A stretch of 9,075 bases of DNA from contig CALCEJ010000041.1 of the NCBI GenBank assembly GCA_937900465.1, positions 1 through 9,075 on the forward strand, in the 5' to 3' direction. Of the stretch, positions 1 to 5,962 are shown piece after piece; position 1 is the first letter of the stretch; each line of letters starts with the position of its first letter. The notes under the pieces are model-generated. The model saw only the letters and a list, made by a program, of their open reading frames with translations. It was not told the origin of the DNA and ran no database searches. The position numbers and the translations under genes are program-made. This DNA comes from an uncultured Bacteroidales bacterium. GTDB lineage: Bacteria > Bacteroidota > Bacteroidia > Bacteroidales > UBA932.

Positions 1-304
1 GCGCTTCCGCCTCAGGATCTTCTTTCTCAATCTCGTGCGTCTTGATCTGCACTACGGCATTATCATCTTTGATGTCCTTAATGACATAACGGCAATCGAA
101 CTTGTCTTCTTTCAGAAGTTCTTTTTCCTTTTTGGCAGTATCGACTCCCTTTCTGGACAGGAGCACTTCGTCGATTTCGTACCCGTCTTCGGGCACCACA
201 AAGAAGTAGAGCTTGCCGCCGATGGACTTCCATCCCATCCGGCGGAGCAACCACCCGCAGAAGCGGGCCCATCCCTTTCCTACTTTATCCTTTCTCTTTG
301 CCAT
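1..304 (-). CDS. Unrecognised protein downstream of parE, partial (N-terminal 101 residues)
   Basis: An open frame runs on the minus strand from an ATG at 302-304 to the left edge with no stop, so only the first 101 residues are visible. The start lies 5 nt after the parE stop, which implies one transcript. The protein begins MAKRKDKVGKGWARFCGW, a basic stretch rich in Trp and Arg (four Trp in the first 26 residues). It then has a short hydrophobic strand-like piece (KLYFFVVPEDGYEIDEVLLS, about residues 32-51) and a highly charged Lys/Glu/Asp segment to the edge. No signal peptide or membrane helix is evident. It is not the start of ParC, which would be a plausible neighbour. The basic WLLRRMGWK opening faintly recalls PlsC-like acyltransferases, but no HxxxxD motif appears in the visible part, so I do not assign it. 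The frame is credible because it is open throughout and tightly packed behind parE. Function unknown. Confidence 0.7.
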   Translation of the reverse strand, partial: MAKRKDKVGKGWARFCGWLLRRMGWKSIGGKLYFFVVPEDGYEIDEVLLSRKGVDTAKKEKELLKEDKFDCRYVIKDIKDDNAVVQIKTHEIEKEDPEAEA

Positions 305-309
305 AGACT

Positions 310-2244
310 CTAGATATTGATATCTTCGAGTTCTTTCTCGCTGCGGAGGTTGACCTGGACGAATTTCTGCCTCTCAGAGGTGTTTACGCCCATATAGAAC
401 TCCATTATCTCGCCGATGGACTCCTCCTCTGCGAGTTTTACGGGATCCAGCCTCATGTTTTCGCCGATGAAATCCACGAACTCCTCCGATGAGATTTCGC
501 CGAGTCCCTTGAACCGGGTGATCTCTGCGCCGGCTTTGAGCTTTTTGATGGCGGATTCTTTCTCTTCGATCGAGTAGCAGTAGTGGGTTTCCTTCTTGTT
601 CCTGACGCGGAAAAGCGGAGTCTGAAGGATATAGACGTGGCCGCGGCGGATAAGGTCCGGGTAGTACTTCATGAAGAAGGTAAGGACCAGCATCCGGATA
701 TGCATTCCATCATCATCCGCATCCGTTGCGACGATGATGTTGTTGTAGCGGAGGTCGTCGATGTCCTCTTCCACGCCAAGGGCCGATATCAGAAGGTTCA
801 GCTCCTCGTTCTCCGCGACGGCGCGGCGGCTTTCCTTGTAGCAGTTGATGGGCTTTCCGCGGAGGGAGAAGACGGCCTGGGTGTTTGCGTTCCGGACCTT
901 GGTGATCGTTCCGCTTGCGGAGTCTCCCTCCGTGATGAAGATGGATGTAAGCTCGCGGAATTCCTCCTTGTCCTTCGAGAGTTTGTCGGACAGGTGATAG
1001 CGGCAGTCGCGGAGTTTCCGGTTGAAAACGTTCGCTTTCTTGTTGCGTTCGCGGGTCTTCTTCTGGACTCCTGCGATTTCCTCACGTTCCGCCTTTGAGG
1101 CCTTTATCTTAGCCTCGAGGGCGGGGACGATGTCCGTGTGGATACGGAGGTAGTTGTCGAGATTCTTCGCTACGAAGTCGTTGATGAAGGTCCTGATGGT
1201 AGGGCCGCGGTCCACGACGGCGGTTCCGTCTTCAGTCCTCTGGACGGTACCGTCTGCGTTTTTGACCTGCTTTTCCCACATATAGGTGGAATTTAGCTTG
1301 ATCTTCGCCTGGCTCTCGAAGATGGGCTCCTGTATCTGGACTGCGATGGCGCCTACGATGCCCTGACGTATGTCCGCGGGCTGATAATCCTTCTTGAAGT
1401 AATCCTTGAGGGTCTTTGCGACGGCCTCCCTGAAGGCGGCAAGATGTGTTCCGCCGTCACGGGTGTTCTGGCCGTTGACAAAGCTGGCTATGTTCTCTCC
1501 GTAGTTGTCAGAGTGGGTTATGACGATTTCGATGTCTTCGCCCTCAAGGTGGATCAGGGGATACAGGGGAGTCTCCCTCATTCCCTCGCTGACAAGGTCC
1601 AGAAGACCGTTTTCGCTCTTGTACGGCACGCCGTTCAGGACGAGGGTAAGGCCGCGCTTGAGGTAGGAGTAGTTCTTTATCATTTGCTCGACGATGTCGA
1701 GGTGATAGGTGAATTCTCCGAAGAGTTCCTTGTCCGGGGTGAAGCGGACGAAGGTTCCGTTCTTCTGGTCTGAGGGCTCGATTCCGCTGTCAATGAGGTG
1801 GCCCCTCGTGAACAGGCCGAAGGAGCGCTGTCCATCGCGGTAGGATTCGACGAGGAAATCCACGGACATAGCGTTGACTGCCTTTGTGCCCACACCGTTC
1901 ATACCCACGGACTTCTTGAAGTTCGTGTCGTCGAACTTGCCGCCGGTATTGAGTTTGGACGTAGCGTCGACGACCCTTGTAAGGGGAATTCCGCGTCCGA
2001 AGTCGCGGACCGTGACGGTCCTGTCCTCGACGGTTATGTCGATGCGCTTTCCATAGCCCATCGAGAACTCGTCGATGGAGTTGTCTATGACCTCTTTCAG
2101 GAGGACGTAGATACCGTCCGAGGAGTCATCTCCGTTGCCCAGTCCGCCGATGTACATTCCGGAGCGCCTGCGGATGTGCTCGTACCATTCCAGGGTCTGT
2201 ATGCTGTTGTCGTCGTAGCTTGTATTTATCTTCTGCTCTGCCAT
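310..2244 (-). CDS. parE: DNA topoisomerase IV subunit B (type IIA topoisomerase, ATPase/Toprim subunit)
   Basis: This is the ATP-hydrolysing half of a type IIA topoisomerase. With the A subunit it passes one DNA duplex through another, mainly to decatenate chromosomes. The 644-residue length is normal for the family. The GHKL ATPase domain comes first: EVIDNSIDE with E51 and N55, DFGRGIP with D81, and the ATP-lid glycines in VGMNGVGTKAVNA (about 113-125). The transducer follows, then the Toprim domain with EGDSASG (E439) and DADDDG (508-513), which bind Mg2+. The C-terminus has RFKGLGEISSEEF and YMGVNTSERQKF. GyrB is the main alternative; these C-terminal forms and QTPLFRVRN are what I associate with Bacteroidota ParE, so ParE is favoured by recall rather than by a search. 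The ATG at 2244 opens directly onto the conserved N-terminus. A TATTTTTG -7 element lies about 50 nt upstream. The A subunit is not in view. Confidence 0.93.
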   Translation of the reverse strand: MAEQKINTSYDDNSIQTLEWYEHIRRRSGMYIGGLGNGDDSSDGIYVLLKEVIDNSIDEFSMGYGKRIDITVEDRTVTVRDFGRGIPLTRVVDATSKLNTGGKFDDTNFKKSVGMNGVGTKAVNAMSVDFLVESYRDGQRSFGLFTRGHLIDSGIEPSDQKNGTFVRFTPDKELFGEFTYHLDIVEQMIKNYSYLKRGLTLVLNGVPYKSENGLLDLVSEGMRETPLYPLIHLEGEDIEIVITHSDNYGENIASFVNGQNTRDGGTHLAAFREAVAKTLKDYFKKDYQPADIRQGIVGAIAVQIQEPIFESQAKIKLNSTYMWEKQVKNADGTVQRTEDGTAVVDRGPTIRTFINDFVAKNLDNYLRIHTDIVPALEAKIKASKAEREEIAGVQKKTRERNKKANVFNRKLRDCRYHLSDKLSKDKEEFRELTSIFITEGDSASGTITKVRNANTQAVFSLRGKPINCYKESRRAVAENEELNLLISALGVEEDIDDLRYNNIIVATDADDDGMHIRMLVLTFFMKYYPDLIRRGHVYILQTPLFRVRNKKETHYCYSIEEKESAIKKLKAGAEITRFKGLGEISSEEFVDFIGENMRLDPVKLAEEESIGEIMEFYMGVNTSERQKFVQVNLRSEKELEDINI

Positions 2245-2296
2245 TTCGCTATTACTCGTAATATCCTGCGAATTTAACGAAAAAGGGCGAATTTAT

Positions 2297-2304
2297 CAAA
2301 AATA
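2297..2304 (-). promoter_or_regulatory. Candidate -7 element for parE
   Basis: The plus strand reads CAAAAATA, so the minus strand reads TATTTTTG, an exact match to the Bacteroidota -7 consensus TAnnTTTG. It lies 53 nt upstream of the parE ATG, predicting a leader of roughly 45 nt. No clear TTTG -33 box is present 19-21 bp further upstream. The match is exact but the motif is short and the region is AT-rich, so a chance match is possible. Confidence 0.5.
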
Positions 2305-2309
2305 GTTGT

Positions 2310-2317
2310 TACCTTTG
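2310..2317 (+). promoter_or_regulatory. Candidate -7 element for the two-repeat lipoprotein gene
   Basis: TACCTTTG matches TAnnTTTG exactly. It lies 28 bp before the ATG at 2345, predicting transcription from about 2323-2325. This supports 2345 as the start rather than the in-frame ATG at 2306, which lies upstream of the element. The divergent parE element ends only 5 bp to the left, so the two promoters would overlap. No good -33 box is seen. Confidence 0.5.
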
Positions 2318-2344
2318 AATCCGGAAAATAAAAACTGTACAGAT

Positions 2345-3262
2345 ATGAAACGAGTATTGTCTTTAGCGCTTGTCCTCTCCCTCGTCTGCGGCCTTTCCCT
2401 GTCCTGCAAAAAGGATAAGGGCGGTCAGAAGGAAGAAGACACGACCGTGCCCCAGATCGCCTGGGAATCAAATTCTTCATTTGCTGAGAAGGAAATAGCC
2501 CCCGGCCTCGAGGCTGAAGTGTCAATCGCATCCGTGAACGGTCTTTCGGTTCTGAGCATCGAGGTGTCCGTTCCCGTAACCCTCGTCTCCCAGGTCAACA
2601 ATTACATCGGTATCTCCTCCAACAAGGGGACGTCCTCCAAGAACGCCGTCATCGACCTTGTAGGTGATGAGGTGGCAGTTACCGCCCTCAATCTTATGGG
2701 CGTTACAAGGGGCGGCGCGGCAAGCTATGCCGGAAGCAAATCCCTTACGATTGATTTCGCGGCCCTTGTGAACGCCATTATACTGAACCAGGTGCTTGAC
2801 AACGCCTCCAAGTTCAGCTTCAACATCACTGCGACCGACACTGAAGGAAAGACTACGAAAAAGTCCGTCAAGTTCAACTGGACTTCCGCCCCGGAAATCA
2901 CTGTCCCGTCATCTGATGTATCCGCCGCTGCCGGCAAGGCAAGCGTAACCGTCAATGCTAACGGCCTTGTGGAGGCGCTTACCGTAACGCTCGCCGGAGA
3001 TGTCCGCGCCGTAGCTGAGATCGCTGACCGTACATCCTCCAAATCCGGTGTCATCGACCTTATCGGCGACAGCGCAAATGCCGTGAAGTACTTCAGCTTC
3101 CCCGCCGCATCTTCAATATCCGGAAAGAAAAGCGTCACGCTCGATTTCAGCGCCCTTATCCTTCTGATCGAGCCCAAGCTCTCATCCAGCATTACCGTAA
3201 CCGTCTTCGTAAGCGACCAGTTCGGGAAGACTGCGACGGAGAGTTTCAGGATTATCCCTTAA
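2345..3262 (+). CDS. Predicted lipoprotein with two tandem homologous domains, function unknown
   Basis: The product is 305 residues from the ATG at 2345. The frame can be opened at 2306, but that start precedes the -7 element and would place 13 non-signal residues before the signal peptide. A Lys/Arg start, a hydrophobic core and LSLSC (C21) indicate a signal-peptidase II lipoprotein, although the residue at -3 is a less usual Ser. CKKDKGGQKEED follows the Cys, an acid-containing linker that may favour surface export as for other Bacteroidota lipoproteins (inference). After the linker come two related units, about residues 60-185 and 190-305. They share NGL, TSSK..VIDL.GD, K S.T.DF.AL and D..GKT in the same order. 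Both look beta-rich and Ig- or PKD-like, with no catalytic motif visible. I recognise no named family. The gene is single and diverges from parE. A structural or adhesive envelope role is only a guess. Confidence 0.82.
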   Translation: MKRVLSLALVLSLVCGLSLSCKKDKGGQKEEDTTVPQIAWESNSSFAEKEIAPGLEAEVSIASVNGLSVLSIEVSVPVTLVSQVNNYIGISSNKGTSSKNAVIDLVGDEVAVTALNLMGVTRGGAASYAGSKSLTIDFAALVNAIILNQVLDNASKFSFNITATDTEGKTTKKSVKFNWTSAPEITVPSSDVSAAAGKASVTVNANGLVEALTVTLAGDVRAVAEIADRTSSKSGVIDLIGDSANAVKYFSFPAASSISGKKSVTLDFSALILLIEPKLSSSITVTVFVSDQFGKTATESFRIIP

Positions 3263-3266
3263 GGGA
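3255..3266. other. 12-bp palindrome carrying both stop codons of a convergent gene pair
   Basis: TCCCTTAAGGGA is a perfect inverted repeat. Its central TTAA (3259-3262) gives TAA to the plus-strand lipoprotein gene (3260-3262) and TAA to the minus-strand DUF1573 gene (3261-3259), so the two reading frames overlap by 4 nt. There is no loop and no T-tract, so it is not a normal terminator hairpin. About two perfect 12-bp palindromes are expected by chance in 9 kb, so the palindrome itself may mean nothing. Confidence 0.6.
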
Positions 3267-4377
3267 GGATTTCCCCTGCGGCGAACAGGGTTATCACCGG
3301 ACGCAGAGGTGAATTCGTAATCAGGGTGAACCGGAGGGTGACTATCCCCGTTCCTATTTTAGAGGAGTCCATCCGGACGGTGACAAGACCTTTTTCAGCG
3401 GCTTTCGTGTCAGGGGCATCGACCTCGAGTACAGGAAAGTCGCTGTCTGTTTTGTAAATGTGGAAAGCGGACTTTCCCTTGTTCGTATACTTGAAGGAAA
3501 GTGTCAGGATACCGCCCTTTTTGACCTTTCCGAATTCGACGGTGCTGCCCTCGAACATCGGAACAGAACCTTTCCCCCTTTCTGCGTCAGTCCAGGTGCT
3601 GAAATTCTCCTTGGTGACAGCGTAGAAACGGAGCGGTTCTCCGGCCTTGCCGTTCACAACGGGGACGGCCGTATAGACGTTCCTGCCCCAGAGGGCCCTG
3701 TCAGAAGCGACGCTGACAGTAAGTGTTGCGGTCACTCCCGGAGGAATTGTAGCGGGGTCAGAGGAAATCTTGACGTGAGGGTCCGTATCGGTGAAGGAAA
3801 GCTTCAGGGGTGATTTCGAGAGGTTCGCGATTTTTGCGCTCTGGGAGATTGTCCTTCCCTGCTCGAGATTACCCACGAAAAGAGAATCTGATTTAAGGCC
3901 CATTGCGCCACGGCGCACGGGATAGACCTCCGCGAGGGGCTTCTTCTTCTCGTGGACGACTCCCCGGATCTTCAGGATGATCGGGTGAGAGACGCCGCTG
4001 ATGTATACGTTCAGGGATTTTTCGAAGGGCATGGGCCCGTCCTCGTTGGAATAGGTGACGTTTATCTTTCCGCTCTCGCCGCTTCTGAGAGGCTCCCTCG
4101 TCCACGAGACTTCCGTGCAGCCACAGGTTTTCCCTACCTGCAGGATTGCGACGGCGCCCTCGCTGATGTTCTTTACGGTGAAACTGCAGCTGAGGGGGCC
4201 GGCATCTACGGAAACGTCCCCGAAGTCGTAGACGCGGGGAGTAATCTCGACAATGCCGTCATACACGTCCGGAGCCGCCGATGCGGTCCATGCCAGCATC
4301 AGCAGGGCGGCTATGGCAGATATGATCCTACCGGGTTTCACAATGCAAAAATAACATTTAAAGGAGATATATTTCAA
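3259..4377 (-). CDS. DUF1573-family secreted or periplasmic protein with repeated Ig-like units
   Basis: The product is 372 residues from the ATG at 4377. A hydrophobic segment at about 18-34 ending in TASAAPD looks like a signal peptidase I site. The first unit (about 42-140) has the DUF1573 pattern: VYDFGDVSVDAGPLSCSFTVKN, then KTCGCTEVSW with C85/C87, then PLRSGESGKINVTYS. DUF1573 proteins are common secreted Bacteroidota proteins of unknown biochemical role with an ASH/MSP-like beta fold. The middle (about 165-255) looks like another beta-sandwich. The last unit (about 279-370, starting VEFGKVKKGG) repeats the opening pattern but lacks the CGCT cysteines. The start is uncertain: residues 1-12 are encoded by AT-rich, promoter-like DNA, and a GTG at 4341 (V13) would give a more typical signal peptide beginning (M)KPGRIISAIAALLML. 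The gene converges on the upstream lipoprotein gene and diverges from ferredoxin. Confidence 0.85.
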   Translation of the reverse strand: MKYISFKCYFCIVKPGRIISAIAALLMLAWTASAAPDVYDGIVEITPRVYDFGDVSVDAGPLSCSFTVKNISEGAVAILQVGKTCGCTEVSWTREPLRSGESGKINVTYSNEDGPMPFEKSLNVYISGVSHPIILKIRGVVHEKKKPLAEVYPVRRGAMGLKSDSLFVGNLEQGRTISQSAKIANLSKSPLKLSFTDTDPHVKISSDPATIPPGVTATLTVSVASDRALWGRNVYTAVPVVNGKAGEPLRFYAVTKENFSTWTDAERGKGSVPMFEGSTVEFGKVKKGGILTLSFKYTNKGKSAFHIYKTDSDFPVLEVDAPDTKAAEKGLVTVRMDSSKIGTGIVTLRFTLITNSPLRPVITLFAAGEILP

Positions 4378-4387
4378 ATATTATTCC

Positions 4388-4395
4388 TAAATTTG
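4388..4395 (+). promoter_or_regulatory. Candidate -7 element for the ferredoxin gene
   Basis: TAAATTTG is an exact TAnnTTTG match, 43 nt before the ferredoxin ATG, predicting a leader of about 35-38 nt. The leader (aacatcaaaacttataacaa region) is A-rich with no Shine-Dalgarno, as is usual in Bacteroidota. No -33 TTTG box is seen at the expected spacing. Confidence 0.5.
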
Positions 4396-4430
4396 CGTCC
4401 AATAACAGAACGCAACATCAAAACTTATAA

Positions 4431-4438
4431 CAAAACTA
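4431..4438 (-). promoter_or_regulatory. Weak candidate -7 element for the DUF1573 gene
   Basis: The plus strand CAAAACTA gives TAGTTTTG on the minus strand, matching TAnnTTTG. It would start transcription about 45 nt before the ATG at 4377. It touches the first base of the ferredoxin start codon, and no -33 box is visible. A second match, TATTTTTG at 4353-4346 on the minus strand, lies inside the annotated 5' coding region and competes with it, so this call is tentative. Confidence 0.3.
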
Positions 4439-4611
4439 TGGCTTACGTAATCAATCCTGATCTTTGTATGGCTTGCGGAACTTGCCAGGGTGAATGCCCT
4501 ACCGGCGCTATCTCCGAGGGCGATGTCTATTCTATCGACCCCAACGTCTGCATCGACTGCGGCACCTGCGCCGGAGTCTGCCCCGCAGAGGCAATTGCTC
4601 CCGGTGAGTAG
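4438..4611 (+). CDS. 2[4Fe-4S] ferredoxin, clostridial type
   Basis: A 57-residue soluble electron carrier. It holds two complete cluster motifs: C10-x2-C13-x2-C16-x3-C20-P and C38-x2-C41-x2-C44-x3-C48-P. Each motif gives three cysteines to one cluster and its fourth to the other. The two halves are visibly duplicated (MACGTCQGECPTGAI against IDCGTCAGVCPAEAI), the usual internal symmetry of this family. Ferredoxins of this size carry low-potential electrons for enzymes such as pyruvate:ferredoxin oxidoreductase and hydrogenases, which fits an anaerobe; the partner here is not known. The frame is open far upstream, but the ATG at 4438 gives the standard MAYVINPDLCMACG start and follows a -7 element. 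The gene is monocistronic, ending at a strong terminator 22 nt after its stop. Confidence 0.95.
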   Translation: MAYVINPDLCMACGTCQGECPTGAISEGDVYSIDPNVCIDCGTCAGVCPAEAIAPGE

Positions 4612-4632
4612 TTTTCCGACACGTCAGATCGC

Positions 4633-4669
4633 AAACCGTCCGCTACGAGAGTGTGCGGACGGTTTTTTT
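4633..4669 (+). terminator. Rho-independent terminator of the ferredoxin gene
   Basis: An 11-bp perfect stem pairs AAACCGTCCGC (4633-4643) with GCGGACGGTTT (4655-4665) across an 11-nt loop. The T-run at 4663-4669 has seven Ts. This is a textbook intrinsic terminator. It isolates the ferredoxin gene from the VWA gene downstream, which must then have its own promoter. Confidence 0.92.
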
Positions 4670-4726
4670 ATGCCCTTTGGGTGAAACGTCCGCGCCTTGT
4701 TATGCATCTATAGATGAGAAAAAGAG

Positions 4727-5962
4727 ATGAATATGAAAAAACTCGGGTATATTTTTATGGGCCTTGCCTGCGCACTTGCGTTTTCCTGCAGCGTGGAAAA
4801 TGATGTGGCTGAGGGGGACTGGTCTTCTTACAAGGGTGTAGGAGGAGACTATGCTTATTTGTCGGATGATATGATTTCTCCCGGCGGGGGTTCCGGCAAT
4901 GGCGGTGAAGCTGGGGTTATCACTGCCGGTGAATGGAATGACCTTGACAACTGGTCGTTCTGGAAGGACATCATCAACGGACAGAACCAGACCTTCTCCC
5001 AAATGGCTACCGACTGGGGCTTCTTTACCGGACGCCGCTATGCGGTAAAGGTCACAGATGAGGGAGGAATGCCGGCTGTCAATGCGAAAGTCCAGCTCCT
5101 GGAAGGACAGGAAACCGTATGGGCCTCGAAGACGGACGTTTTCGGGCGTTGTGATCTCTGGGAAAACCTCTACACCGGAGGTAATGGGAAGGACGGCCTG
5201 AAGCTCAGCATAAACGGCGTCGAGATGGAAGGTTCTCCGGTCGTGACTACGTTTGACTCGACACAGGTCCATTTCAATGAATATACCGTATCCGTCTCCG
5301 CTCCGGAGTCTAAGGCTGATATCGCCTTCATTGTAGATGCGACGGGGTCGATGGGCGATGAGATAGCCTTCCTCAAGAAGGATCTCCTGGATATTCTCGA
5401 GAAGGCAAGGCAGGACCAGCGGGGCATCACTTTCCGTACCGGAACGGTTTTCTACAGGGATGCTGAGGATGCGCAGTACACCTATCTTACAAGATACTCT
5501 CCCTTCACGGAGGACTTCAGCACCACGATCAATTTCATCAAGAATCAGAGCGCTGACGGCGGCGGTGACCTTCCCGAAGCGGTCCATACGGCACTCGAAG
5601 TGGGCCTGAATGAGCTCGCTTGGGATGACGGCGCCCGTTCCAGGATTGCCTTCCTTCTGCTTGACGCTCCGGCCCATCAGGACAGGGCCCAGGTCATCTC
5701 CAGCCTCCACCAGTCAATCTACAGCTACAGCGCGAGGGGAATCAAGATAATCCCCATCTTTGCGAGCAGCGGTGACAAGTCCTGCGAGTTTATGTGCCGG
5801 TTCTTTGCGATTGCGACGGGAGGTACATACGTATTCCTTACGAACGACAGCGGGATAGGAGAATCTCACGTCGTCCCTTCGGTGGGCCAGTATCAGGTTG
5901 AGAAACTCAATGACCTGGTTCTCAGACTTATCGTCAAGTATACCGGAATTCAGTCCGAATAG
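4727..5962 (+). CDS. VWA-domain lipoprotein with carboxypeptidase-regulatory-like domain
   Basis: The product is 411 residues. The signal peptide ends in LAFSC (C21), indicating a lipoprotein, followed by an acidic and then Gly/Ser-rich linker to about residue 62. Residues 105-150 (RYAVKVTDEGGMPAVNAKVQ, then TDVFGRCDLWENLY) resemble a carboxypeptidase-regulatory-like or Cna-B beta fold. The von Willebrand A domain covers about 197-405. Its metal-binding MIDAS is DATGSM (D204, T206, S208), with GGGDLPEAV (278-286) and LLDAPAH (311-317), both typical of one bacterial VWA subgroup. Such domains usually bind protein ligands through a divalent metal; the ligand here is unknown. Starts at 4727 or at the third residue (ATG at 4733) are both possible; the second gives MKKLGYIF and follows AAAGAGA. 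No TAnnTTTG element is seen upstream. The 3' end overlaps the convergent substrate-binding protein gene by 13 nt. Confidence 0.87.
   Translation: MNMKKLGYIFMGLACALAFSCSVENDVAEGDWSSYKGVGGDYAYLSDDMISPGGGSGNGGEAGVITAGEWNDLDNWSFWKDIINGQNQTFSQMATDWGFFTGRRYAVKVTDEGGMPAVNAKVQLLEGQETVWASKTDVFGRCDLWENLYTGGNGKDGLKLSINGVEMEGSPVVTTFDSTQVHFNEYTVSVSAPESKADIAFIVDATGSMGDEIAFLKKDLLDILEKARQDQRGITFRTGTVFYRDAEDAQYTYLTRYSPFTEDFSTTINFIKNQSADGGGDLPEAVHTALEVGLNELAWDDGARSRIAFLLLDAPAHQDRAQVISSLHQSIYSYSARGIKIIPIFASSGDKSCEFMCRFFAIATGGTYVFLTNDSGIGESHVVPSVGQYQVEKLNDLVLRLIVKYTGIQSE

Noticed and set aside
1..304. PlsC-like acyltransferase for the gene following parE
   Set aside because: Only the basic WLLRRMGWK opening recalls that family. 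The HxxxxD catalytic motif, expected within the first 60 or so residues, is absent from the 101 visible residues.
310..2244. GyrB rather than ParE
   Set aside because: The N-terminal motifs are common to both. The C-terminal RFKGLGEISSEEF and YMGVNTSERQKF forms and the QTPLFRV segment fit Bacteroidota ParE better. A phylogeny with both subunits from the same genome would settle it.
3952..4437. In-frame 5' extension of the ferredoxin frame, about 160 codons
   Set aside because: This part lies antisense to the DUF1573 gene and precedes the -7 element at 4388-4395. Family length and the MAYVINPD start fix the ferredoxin ATG at 4438.
4705..4716. Perfect 12-bp palindrome CATCTATAGATG upstream of the VWA gene, possible operator
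   Set aside because: About two perfect 12-bp palindromes are expected by chance in 9 kb, and this is one of two seen. There is no second copy nearby and no regulator gene adjacent.
4700..5710. Minus-strand open frame of 336 codons opposite the VWA gene
   Set aside because: It is antisense to an intact VWA lipoprotein gene, has no recognisable motif, and its end covers the region upstream of the VWA start. It is a shadow of the real gene.
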